This document shows, in pieces, positions 1-7,620 of a DNA stretch of 64,000 nucleotides (within the stretch, counting starts at the first letter, position 1; each line of letters starts with the position of its first letter). Origin of the DNA: UBA2377 sp964525935 (GTDB taxonomy: Bacteria; Verrucomicrobiota; Verrucomicrobiia; Opitutales; Opitutaceae); the NCBI GenBank assembly GCA_964525935.1, contig CAZGJZ010000004.1:248001-312000 (forward strand). Reading direction: 5' to 3'. Under the pieces are notes generated by a model. The model was not told the origin of the DNA. It ran no database searches and worked only from the letters and a program-made list of their open reading frames with translations. The translations under genes were made by a program, and so were the position numbers.

Positions 1-39
1 AAAAGCCGAGTGGCCGGAAGGAGACGGAAGGAGCAGAGG

Positions 40-966
40 TCATGCGGGTGAGTTGCCAACGGACCGGCCGCGGGCGGCGGAGAAAAGCCAGCCAGCGAGG
101 GCGACAATGTTCCACGGTTGGAGCTGGACGAGCCGGCGCCAGGCGGCGGCGGCGGCGACAGGATCGGTGCGCCAGGCGAGGCGGGCATTGACCCAAAGGT
201 TGTCGATCAAGGCGGCACGGCGCTGCGGGCGCGGGATGAGCTCGTTGCCCAACTGCTTTTCGTAGAAGGCGGTGAGCCGGGTGCTCGCCAGGCGCGTCTG
301 CCCCATGGCGCTGAGGGGATGCTTGCGGTAGGCGCAGCTGGTGCGGCCGGTGTAACGCCACGCGGCGCCGGCGGCCAGCAGGCGCAACCAGAGATCGAGA
401 TCCTCGCCGTGGGAGAGCGCGGGATCAAAACCGCCCACGCGGGTAATCCAGCTCCGCCGGAGGCAAAGCGTGGAGGTGCATTGAACGAAATTGTAGCGAA
501 ACATCACCGGTCCGATGTTGGCGAGATCCGCGGCGCTGGGTTCCGCGCGACCGGGAATGACCACGCCGGCGGCGTCCAGGAAAGTGACCCCGGAGAAGGC
601 GACATCCGCACCCGCGGCAAACGAGGCGGCGGCGGCGGCGAGATGATCGGGTGCCCATACATCGTCGGCATCGAGGAAGGCGATGAATTCGCCCTGCGCG
701 GCGTTAAGGAGGAAGTTGCGGGCGGTGGAGACGCCGGTGTTTTTCTCCACGGTGGTGACATGAATGGGAAAAGGGACGGTCGCAGCGAAACCGGCCACGC
801 GGGCGGCCAGGTTGTCGAAGCGGCCGTCCTCATAGATGAGCACCTCGGCGGGCCGGAGGGTTTGCGCCGCGACGGCGCGGAGTGCGGGAATAATGTAGCC
901 GGCGGCGCGGTGCGCGGGAATGAGCACGCTGAAGGTCCCGGGAAGAAAGTGGACGGTGGTGGTCAT
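40..966 (-). CDS. family 2 glycosyltransferase
   Basis: This 308-residue protein transfers a sugar from a nucleotide-activated donor during surface polysaccharide assembly at the cytoplasmic face. The N-terminal GT-A fold is clear: FSVLIPAHRAAGYI opens the Rossmann-like half, and FIAFLDADDVW near residue 95 carries the metal-binding aspartates. GGFDPALSHGEDLDLWLRL near residue 180 is the ED motif typical of GT2 enzymes. Its ATG overlaps the stop of the upstream glycosyltransferase by four bases, so the start is well supported and the genes are translationally coupled. It is the last visible gene of the operon, with 39 bases left before the window edge. Donor and acceptor cannot be read from the sequence. 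Confidence 0.9.
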   Translation of the reverse strand: MTTTVHFLPGTFSVLIPAHRAAGYIIPALRAVAAQTLRPAEVLIYEDGRFDNLAARVAGFAATVPFPIHVTTVEKNTGVSTARNFLLNAAQGEFIAFLDADDVWAPDHLAAAAASFAAGADVAFSGVTFLDAAGVVIPGRAEPSAADLANIGPVMFRYNFVQCTSTLCLRRSWITRVGGFDPALSHGEDLDLWLRLLAAGAAWRYTGRTSCAYRKHPLSAMGQTRLASTRLTAFYEKQLGNELIPRPQRRAALIDNLWVNARLAWRTDPVAAAAAWRRLVQLQPWNIVALAGWLFSAARGRSVGNSPA

Positions 967-1895
967 CCTGAAGCGAGGGCGGCATAGCCGTGGCGCCGGC
1001 CGCGGAGCTGGGCCCGGTGGAAACGGCCGGTGCGCCCGGGCAGTCGCCAGGCGCGGATACGCTCACGCAGTCCGGCGAAAAAAGCGGGACGGCGTGAGGT
1101 GGAATGGCCGAAGAGGGCGGGGCGGAGTCCTTCGAGGACCACCGTGGAGAACGCGATGCCCTCAACAAGCCGCACGAGATAATCCTCGGTGAGCCGCTCG
1201 GCGGGCATGAGGTGCTTGAGCGTGAGATCGGCGAAACAGGCCGTGCTGAGGCCGAGGTCGAAGGCGCACATCGCAAGATCGAGATCCTCGCCGCCCACGC
1301 GGCGGGTGCCCCAGACTCCGAGCCGCAAGTGACGCGGATCGCGGGCGCACAGTTGCAAGTAGTGTTCCCACACGGCGCGCCGGACGACCATGCCGGCCGT
1401 GGGAGGACAGGCGTCGTAATCGAGCGGTCCGGTCGCACGGCGGTCGGAGGTGAGCGGACGGATGGCGAGATAAGTCCACCACGAGCGCGTCCAGGCCTCG
1501 GGCGGAATTTCAAATTCCGGCACGAGCTGGCCGCCAAAACAGCCGATGCCCGTTTCGGTAGCCGCACGGGCGAGGGCGCACTCGGCGTAGTCCGGGGCGA
1601 GGATATTGTCGTCGTCCACGAACAGCAGCAGGCCGGCGCGTGCTTCGCGCATGGCGCGGATACGGGCGGCGGTCACGCCGAGCTCGGGTTCGCTGATGTG
1701 GCGCGCAAAGGGATGCCAGTCGAGCGGCCATTGCGGGGCCAGTGGCACCGTCGAAGCATTGTCGATCAGCAACAACTCCCAGTGTTCGAAGGCGAGGGTT
1801 TGGGCACGCAGCGCGGCCAGGGTGCGGGCGAGAAATTCCGGACGCGGATTGTGCGTGCAAACTGCCACGGTGAGTTGGAAAGAAAGTGATTTCAC
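963..1895 (-). CDS. family 2 glycosyltransferase, GTG start
   Basis: This is a 310-residue GT2 enzyme. LTVAVCTHNPRPEFLARTL starts the GT-A fold, LLLFVDDDNILAPDY is the metal-binding DxD region, and RRVGGEDLDLAM is the ED motif. The frame stays open upstream, but homology begins at VKSLSFQLTVAV. A GTG at 1895 overlaps the preceding TGA as GTGA, so I place the start there and treat the arginine-rich upstream stretch as read-through of non-coding frame. It is the third of four glycosyltransferases at the distal end of the polysaccharide operon. The substrate is unknown. Confidence 0.88.
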   Translation of the reverse strand: MKSLSFQLTVAVCTHNPRPEFLARTLAALRAQTLAFEHWELLLIDNASTVPLAPQWPLDWHPFARHISEPELGVTAARIRAMREARAGLLLFVDDDNILAPDYAECALARAATETGIGCFGGQLVPEFEIPPEAWTRSWWTYLAIRPLTSDRRATGPLDYDACPPTAGMVVRRAVWEHYLQLCARDPRHLRLGVWGTRRVGGEDLDLAMCAFDLGLSTACFADLTLKHLMPAERLTEDYLVRLVEGIAFSTVVLEGLRPALFGHSTSRRPAFFAGLRERIRAWRLPGRTGRFHRAQLRGRRHGYAALASG

Positions 1896-2809
1896 GGGTG
1901 GACTGGAGCGGGCGCGGTGAGTGCATAACGCAGGTGCTTCCAGGAATCCGTGGCGGCGGGTTCGGCCCGCACGGCGAGCAGGGCGTGTTTGATCGCGGTG
2001 CGGCGCCGGCCCCAGCGCAGGGCGGTGATCACCCAACCGCGGTGGCGGGCTGCCGGTGTAAGGTCGGCGGCGCCGGTGCTGAGCTCGCCCGGTGGCAGCG
2101 CCGGTAGGCCGCGCGCGGCACGGGCCTGCATCACGAGGCGCGTGCTTAGGTCGCGCTGTTGTTCACGGTGCACGAAGTTGGTCGAGCCGATGTGGAGACG
2201 ATAGCGGAGGAGTGGTGCGGGCAGATTGGCGAGTGTGCCGTGCCGGGCGAGGCGCAGGAAAAGATCGAGATCTTCCGCGCGGTCGTATTCGCGGCGATAG
2301 CCGCCGACGGCAGTCACGGCTGCGCGTCGCAGCATCAGGGACGGATGGATGAGGGCGCCGCCATTGCCGCGGAGGAGTTCCGCTTCGATCGCCGCATGGG
2401 TCGTGGGCGGGGCATACCGGTCGAGCACGGCGCTGTCGGGATCGATGAACCAGACGGCGGAGCCGACAGCGACGCAGTGGGGATGAAGCGTGAGAAAGGC
2501 GAACTGCTCCACGAAGCGGGTGGGTTCGGCGAGGTCGTCGCCGTCCATGCGGGCGATAAATTCGCCGGTGGCCGCGGCGAGCCCGTCATTGAGCGCGCCA
2601 ACGATCCCGGTGTTGGGTCGGCGGATGATGCGGATGCGGGAATCCGCGGCCGCAGCACGGTCGATCACAGCGGCCGAGCCGTCGGTGGAACCGTCGTCCA
2701 CGATGATGAATTCGAAATTCCGGCCGCTTTGGGCGGAAATGCTGGCGATGGCCGCAGCGAGGTAGCGGCGACAATTGTGCACTGGCAGGATGACGGAGAG
2801 GAGCGGCAT
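1892..2809 (-). CDS. family 2 glycosyltransferase
   Basis: This is a 305-residue GT2 enzyme. The start MPLLSVILPVHNCRRYL is a textbook GT2 N-terminus, followed by FIIVDDGSTDGS near residue 35 and FIARMDGDDLAEPTRF near residue 85. The ED motif YDRAEDLDLFLRLA lies near residue 190. A longer open frame upstream is only the shadow of the preceding gene. The ATG at 2809 lies two bases after the stop of the GT4 gene. It probably adds a sugar to the lipid-linked repeat unit built by this operon. Donor specificity cannot be predicted. Confidence 0.88.
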   Translation of the reverse strand: MPLLSVILPVHNCRRYLAAAIASISAQSGRNFEFIIVDDGSTDGSAAVIDRAAAADSRIRIIRRPNTGIVGALNDGLAAATGEFIARMDGDDLAEPTRFVEQFAFLTLHPHCVAVGSAVWFIDPDSAVLDRYAPPTTHAAIEAELLRGNGGALIHPSLMLRRAAVTAVGGYRREYDRAEDLDLFLRLARHGTLANLPAPLLRYRLHIGSTNFVHREQQRDLSTRLVMQARAARGLPALPPGELSTGAADLTPAARHRGWVITALRWGRRRTAIKHALLAVRAEPAATDSWKHLRYALTAPAPVHP

Positions 2810-2811
2810 GG

Positions 2812-4068
2812 TCAGGCGGCGAACCGGAGCAGGGCGACGAGGGAACCGTAACAGGCATCCGGACTGAGGTGGGCGCGGACGGCAGCGAGGCCGGCGGCGG
2901 CGGCGCGCGCGTTGGCGGCGGGATCGGTGAGCAGAAGCCGGATGGCGGCGGCGAAATCCCCGGCGGTGGCGGCGGAGTAGATGGAGTTGCGCAGGAACGG
3001 AGCCCCCGTGAGCGTGATGGCGGAAGCAACCACGGCGCGGCCGGCGGCGGCGGCGTCCACGAGTTTGACATTGAGCCCGGATGCCTGAAGCAGCGGCACC
3101 ACGACGACGGTGGTGGCACGGTAAAAAGGCGCGAGATCCGGGACGTTGCCGTGGAACATGACGCCGGCGGGCCGGAGCGGCATGACGCGATCGATCGAGC
3201 CGCACACGTCCAGCTGGGTGCCGGGCACGGCGGCCAAAACCAGCGGCCACACTTCACGCAGAAACCAATCGAGGCCCGCAGCGTTAAAGAGATTGCCACT
3301 GCCAACAAAAAGGAGGCGAGGCAGCGCGAGGTCCGGGGCGGATGCCGCGAGGGCGCGGGCCGGACAAGCCTTGGGTGCGACTAGCACCCGGGCCGTGGGA
3401 GCGAGCGCGCGGAACTCGCTGGCATCGGCCTCGGTGATGGCGATGAGGATATCCGCTGATTTCAGCCATCCCGCCTCATCCCGGCGGGTGAGGGCTGGTT
3501 GCGTTCCCGTGGTGGCGCCGACAAACTGCGCCCGATGCCACGCGACATCGTGCGTGAGGCAGACGTGGCGCACGTGACGCAACGAAGGCAGGTTGAATAG
3601 AGGACACAGCCAGGCGTAGCTGACGATGACGATGTCGGGGCGCCGGGCTTGAACGTGACCTGCCACCAAGGCGAGTTCATCAAGTGATGGCCTGGCCATC
3701 CAGGGACGGTCCGCAGGGCCCGCCTCGACGGGCCGACGTGGCGGAGGCGCAAAGCCCAGCGCGGTCAGCAGCTGGCGCACGCGGTGAAGGGCCTTCGCCT
3801 TCAGGGGATACCAGACTGTGCCGGGAAAAAAATAACGGCGACCGAATCGCACGGCGCCGGGCATCACGAGCCGCACAGACGGGTCGAACGCATCGGGCAG
3901 GCGCCAGGATTTCTGCCAGCGCAAGTGTTCATGCGGGGCGAGCCAGAGGACTTCGACGCGGAAACCATGCGTGGCGAGGTAGTGCGCGAGATCGTGCAAG
4001 TAGGCGCCGGCACCGTCTTCCCAAGGCAAAGGTGTGTGGCGGGTCACGAGGAGGATTTTGGGTGTCAC
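2812..4068 (-). CDS. GT4-type glycosyltransferase (GT-B fold)
   Basis: This 418-residue protein resembles family 4/1 glycosyltransferases. The N-terminal domain begins ILLVTRHTPLPWEDGAGAYLHDLA, the usual acceptor-side domain with a glycine-rich loop. The C-terminal donor domain contains RLLFVGSGNLFNAAGLDWFL and VVPLLQASGLNVKLVDAAAAGRAVVAS, where a conserved acidic residue and small-residue loop bind the nucleotide sugar. I chose a GTG at 4068, one base after the upstream stop, because homology starts at TPKILLVT; an ATG 48 bases further upstream would overlap the Wzt gene. It is the only GT-B enzyme among the four transferases here. Confidence 0.85.
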   Translation of the reverse strand: MTPKILLVTRHTPLPWEDGAGAYLHDLAHYLATHGFRVEVLWLAPHEHLRWQKSWRLPDAFDPSVRLVMPGAVRFGRRYFFPGTVWYPLKAKALHRVRQLLTALGFAPPPRRPVEAGPADRPWMARPSLDELALVAGHVQARRPDIVIVSYAWLCPLFNLPSLRHVRHVCLTHDVAWHRAQFVGATTGTQPALTRRDEAGWLKSADILIAITEADASEFRALAPTARVLVAPKACPARALAASAPDLALPRLLFVGSGNLFNAAGLDWFLREVWPLVLAAVPGTQLDVCGSIDRVMPLRPAGVMFHGNVPDLAPFYRATTVVVVPLLQASGLNVKLVDAAAAGRAVVASAITLTGAPFLRNSIYSAATAGDFAAAIRLLLTDPAANARAAAAGLAAVRAHLSPDACYGSLVALLRFAA

Positions 4069-4069
4069 G

Positions 4070-5305
4070 TCAGGCGGGCCAGCGTTCGACCTGCACGGCG
4101 ACGAGGGGCCGGGCATTGGGCGAACCGCGGTGGGTGGTTTCGTCGGCCGTGGCGGGGAGGACGTCCCACAGGGCTACGTCCGTCAGAGTGTCGGGATAGG
4201 AGGCGCCCTCGATGGCGGCGCAGCTCACGTGGTATTGGCCCGGGGGCAGCGGCCAAAAATCCAGCCCGAGTGTGATCCGCCAGTGGCCCGCCGCGAGGTC
4301 GAGCGGCGGCTGCATCGTATCGGAATCCAGGGTGAGGACGCGTTGGTTCTCACGCGTGCTGAAGCCGAGGCCGACGGCGAACCGGTGCACAGGTTCCTTC
4401 AGGGTGAAGTCGAGGTGGAAGTTGACGGGATGCGCGTAGCGGATGGCCTGACCGCCGGCGGTGCCGATGGACTGCAGTCGGACACGCGTGCCTTCACCCG
4501 GACCTCGGGGACGTGCACTGAGCGGCACGACGAGTGGAGAAGGCGTGAGGTGCTGGGCATAGCGCGCAATGGCATCCTCGACCGGCATGATGCCCAGGCT
4601 CCGGCCCCGCTCGAGGTAGAGACATTTACTGCACAGGCGGCGCAGCGCCTGCATGTTGTGGCTGACGAGGAGAATAGTCCGACCGTCGGAGGTGGAAATC
4701 TCCGACATACGATCGAGGCATTTGCGCTGGAAGTCGGCATCGCCCACGGCGAGCACTTCGTCGAGAATCAAGATCTCCGGCTCCAGATGGGCGGCGATGG
4801 CAAAGGCCAGACGCACATACATGCCGCTCGAGTAACGTTTCACCGGCGTATCGAGAAACTGATCGATCTCAGCGAAGGCGACGATCTCATCGAAGCGGGC
4901 GGTCACCTCGGCGCGCGACATGCCGAGGATCGCGCCGTTGAGATAAATGTTCTGGCGGCCGCTGAGGTCGGGGTGAAAGCCGGTGCCCACCTCCAACAGG
5001 CTGCCGACGCGGCCGTGCATGACGATTTCGCCGGCCGTCGGCTCGGTCGTGCGTGAGAGAATCTTGAGCAAGGTGCTTTTGCCGGCGCCGTTGCGGCCGA
5101 CCACGCCGATGATCTCACCCGGCATGATATCGAAATCGACGTCTTGCAGCGCCCAGAATTCACCCCGGGGGGCGTCCATGGGATTTTTGGGACGACGCCA
5201 GCGCGAAGAGAGGCGGTTGAGTTCGTCGCGCAGGCTGGTCAGACCGATTTGCCCGAGCTGGTAGCGCTTGGAGATGCCGCGGGCGGTGATGATGGGGACG
5301 CTCAT
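4070..5305 (-). CDS. wzt: polysaccharide ABC exporter ATP-binding protein (Wzt-like, with C-terminal sugar-recognition domain)
   Basis: This 411-residue ATPase powers export of a lipid-linked polysaccharide across the inner membrane. Residues 1-250 are the nucleotide-binding domain: Walker A GRNGAGKST (about 70-78), an ABC signature region YSSGMYVRLAFA (about 158-169), Walker B ILILDE (about 178-183) and the switch histidine in LLVSHN (about 216). Residues from about 265 form an extra beta-rich C-terminal domain like that of Wzt proteins, which recognise the chain terminus in ABC-dependent O-antigen systems. It lies three bases from the permease gene on its upstream side. Such a domain suggests that the exported chain carries a specific terminal modification. 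Confidence 0.9.
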   Translation of the reverse strand: MSVPIITARGISKRYQLGQIGLTSLRDELNRLSSRWRRPKNPMDAPRGEFWALQDVDFDIMPGEIIGVVGRNGAGKSTLLKILSRTTEPTAGEIVMHGRVGSLLEVGTGFHPDLSGRQNIYLNGAILGMSRAEVTARFDEIVAFAEIDQFLDTPVKRYSSGMYVRLAFAIAAHLEPEILILDEVLAVGDADFQRKCLDRMSEISTSDGRTILLVSHNMQALRRLCSKCLYLERGRSLGIMPVEDAIARYAQHLTPSPLVVPLSARPRGPGEGTRVRLQSIGTAGGQAIRYAHPVNFHLDFTLKEPVHRFAVGLGFSTRENQRVLTLDSDTMQPPLDLAAGHWRITLGLDFWPLPPGQYHVSCAAIEGASYPDTLTDVALWDVLPATADETTHRGSPNARPLVAVQVERWPA

Positions 5306-5308
5306 GGG

Positions 5309-6169
5309 TCAGACGGTGTCCACGAACGTGCGGGCCATGCGCTGGTAGAGGAAAAGGCCGGCGGTGAGCAGGCTGACAGTGAGGAGCAACGAGACGGTGT
5401 GGCCGACGAGGGTGACTTCACCGACGCCGAGCAGAATGCGCCGGGTGAGTTCGACGATGGAGGTCATCGGGTTGAGGTTAACGGCCCAGCGCCAGTGCTC
5501 GGGGATGCGCGAAAGCGGGTAGATGACGGGCGTCGCATACATCCAGATTTGCAGGAGGTAACCGGTGAGCTGCTGGAGATCGCGGTATTTGGCGGTGAGG
5601 GCCGAAAGGATGAGACCGACCCCGAGCCCAAGCGCCGCGGTCTGGATGAGGAGCAGCGGCAGCAGTGCGAGCGACCAAGTGAAATGAAACGCCGCGCCGA
5701 ATGGCGTGAAGGCGAAATGGTAGAGCCAGAAGGCAAGAAAGACGGTTAACTGGATAAAAAACGCGATGAGGCCTGAGCCGCACATGGCCAGTGGCGGGAT
5801 GAGGCGCGGAAAGTAAACCTTGCTGAAGATACCGGCGTTGCCCGTCAGGGAGTTGCCCGTCGTGCCGAGGACGTTGGCGAAATAATTCCAGGCGAGCTGG
5901 CCGCCGAGGTAGAAGAGCATCGGGGGAATGCCGTCGGTCGGGATACCGATGATGCGGGAGAACAAAATTGTGAAGACGGCGGCGTTGAGCAGCGGATTGA
6001 CGATAAACCAAGCCGGCCCGAGGATGGTTTGCTGATAGCGCGCGGTGAAATCGCGCTGCACGAGCAGCACCAGCAGGTCGCGATACTGCCACAAGCCGGA
6101 CCAGTCGATGGTCAGCCAGGATTGGTCGGGCCGGATGACGATCCGGCGAGTGGCAGCGGGCGTAGTCAT
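5309..6169 (-). CDS. wzm: polysaccharide ABC exporter permease (Wzm-like, ABC-2 family)
   Basis: This 286-residue integral membrane protein is the partner of the adjacent Wzt-like ATPase. The family hallmark RDFTARYQQTILGPAW (about residues 40-55) lies before the first membrane span. It is followed by the conserved FSRIIGIPTDGIPPMLFYLG segment and by NAGIFSKVYFPRLIPPLA, typical of ABC-2 polysaccharide and teichoic-acid exporters. About six hydrophobic spans are visible. The start overlaps the stop of the polymerase/ligase gene by four bases. A Wzm/Wzt pair normally replaces the Wzx flippase, and no Wzx-like gene is visible in the window. Confidence 0.92.
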   Translation of the reverse strand: MTTPAATRRIVIRPDQSWLTIDWSGLWQYRDLLVLLVQRDFTARYQQTILGPAWFIVNPLLNAAVFTILFSRIIGIPTDGIPPMLFYLGGQLAWNYFANVLGTTGNSLTGNAGIFSKVYFPRLIPPLAMCGSGLIAFFIQLTVFLAFWLYHFAFTPFGAAFHFTWSLALLPLLLIQTAALGLGVGLILSALTAKYRDLQQLTGYLLQIWMYATPVIYPLSRIPEHWRWAVNLNPMTSIVELTRRILLGVGEVTLVGHTVSLLLTVSLLTAGLFLYQRMARTFVDTV

Positions 6170-7620
6170 GAAGCGGCGAGGACGGGGCGGCTGCCAGCGG
6201 CCCAGCCAAGTGCGGCGAGGACGATGACATTAAACGCGATGGCGGGCATCTGCAGCGGGAAATCGAGCTGGCCCTGCAGTAATACGGCGGTGAGCGCGCA
6301 GGCGCCGGCGATGCCGAGCGCGGCGTTGACCGAGTTTGACTGCATGGGGCTGCGCAGGCCGACCACCACGGCACCGAGCAAGAGTCCCCACCAACCCAAG
6401 GTGGCGGGCACGCCCCATTCCACGGCGAACTGAAGCAGATCTTGATGGGTGAATTGGAGGAACTGAAAGAAAGTGCGCACGAAAGGGTCGTCCGTGTGGT
6501 GACTGGCAGCGCCGATCCAATTGCCCGGCCCATGACCGGTCAGCGGACGCGTCGCAATCGCGCGCCATGCGGTGCGCCAGCCTTCGCCGCGGTCCCCCAG
6601 CCAGCCATTGTAAGTAGGATGATGAACGAATAGATCGTCTCGCATCAGCGCGGGCCACGCTGACTCGGGCAGCGGCACTACCGTGGCGGAGACGAACGGA
6701 TCGACGGCCAGCAATTGTCGCCAGCGTTCGCCGATGGTGGCGGCCCGGCCCGCGACGGCGACGATGAGAACAATGGTGGCGATAGCGCCCAAGGCCAGAA
6801 GCCACCGGCGACCGTTGCCGCGGACGCGGAGTTTAAACCAGAGCAAAGGGGCGACAAGGAATGCGGCGAACTGCGGGAACCGAGAGACATGGCTGCCGTG
6901 GGCGGCGAGGAGGACGATGGTTGCGAGCCCGGCCGTGGCGACGAGAGCGGGACGGTCGCGAGTGAACCACGCGAGGGCCGCCGCCAGCGGCCACGCGGTA
7001 TTATAGTAAGCCCCGGCCGCCGTGTGATGGTAGAACGTGCCGGAGAAATTGCCCGGCATGCGCCCGTCATTGCGCCAGTAGATGCCCGTGGCGTGAGTGT
7101 AATTCTGCATCAGGGCGACCAGGGCGACCGCGACCGCGGTGAGGATGAGGGTGAGGCTGAACGTCAGCGCCCAGCCCCGTGAGCGGGCGAGGTCGATCAA
7201 CGGCAGGGCCGCCGCGGCCAGCGCCAGGGTGAAGGCGAGAGCGCTCGCCGGAGTGTGCCACACAATGCTGTAGGGCCAGCGGGCGGCGACCCGGGCGAAA
7301 TGCGTTTGGGTGAATTCGGACACGAGAGTGGGTTGAGTCAGGCCGGTGATCCAAGGGAGCGCGGCCAGCGTAAGGAGCGTGACGCAGGCGACGGCGACGG
7401 TGGGCAACACTGCCCGCGGCCCGCCGCAAAGGCGGCCGGCGGCCCACAGCAAAGTCGCGGCGGCGCATCCCCAGGTGATCACCTCGATGCCGCCGGCTCG
7501 CGTGGAGCCAAAATTGAGCGGAGCGAAAATGAGCAGTCCGGTGAAGACCAGGCCGGCCGCGATCCGCAGTCCCCGACCCATGCAGTTGGCCGGGGGGATG
7601 AACTCTGACTGGACGATCAC
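6166..7620 (-). CDS. O-antigen ligase / Wzy-type polymerase-like membrane protein
   Basis: This is a 484-residue polytopic membrane protein with about ten to twelve hydrophobic spans and a large periplasmic loop between roughly residues 280 and 380. Within the loop, RPLTGHGPGNWIGAASHH resembles the conserved region of the Wzy_C/O-antigen ligase superfamily, and a histidine pair follows. Members either polymerise repeat units or ligate finished chains to an acceptor, and the sequence does not decide which. The frame begins with a GTG whose last bases overlap the upstream TGA (GTGA); an ATG 13 codons later is the alternative start. Confidence 0.8.
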   Translation of the reverse strand: MIVQSEFIPPANCMGRGLRIAAGLVFTGLLIFAPLNFGSTRAGGIEVITWGCAAATLLWAAGRLCGGPRAVLPTVAVACVTLLTLAALPWITGLTQPTLVSEFTQTHFARVAARWPYSIVWHTPASALAFTLALAAAALPLIDLARSRGWALTFSLTLILTAVAVALVALMQNYTHATGIYWRNDGRMPGNFSGTFYHHTAAGAYYNTAWPLAAALAWFTRDRPALVATAGLATIVLLAAHGSHVSRFPQFAAFLVAPLLWFKLRVRGNGRRWLLALGAIATIVLIVAVAGRAATIGERWRQLLAVDPFVSATVVPLPESAWPALMRDDLFVHHPTYNGWLGDRGEGWRTAWRAIATRPLTGHGPGNWIGAASHHTDDPFVRTFFQFLQFTHQDLLQFAVEWGVPATLGWWGLLLGAVVVGLRSPMQSNSVNAALGIAGACALTAVLLQGQLDFPLQMPAIAFNVIVLAALGWAAGSRPVLAAS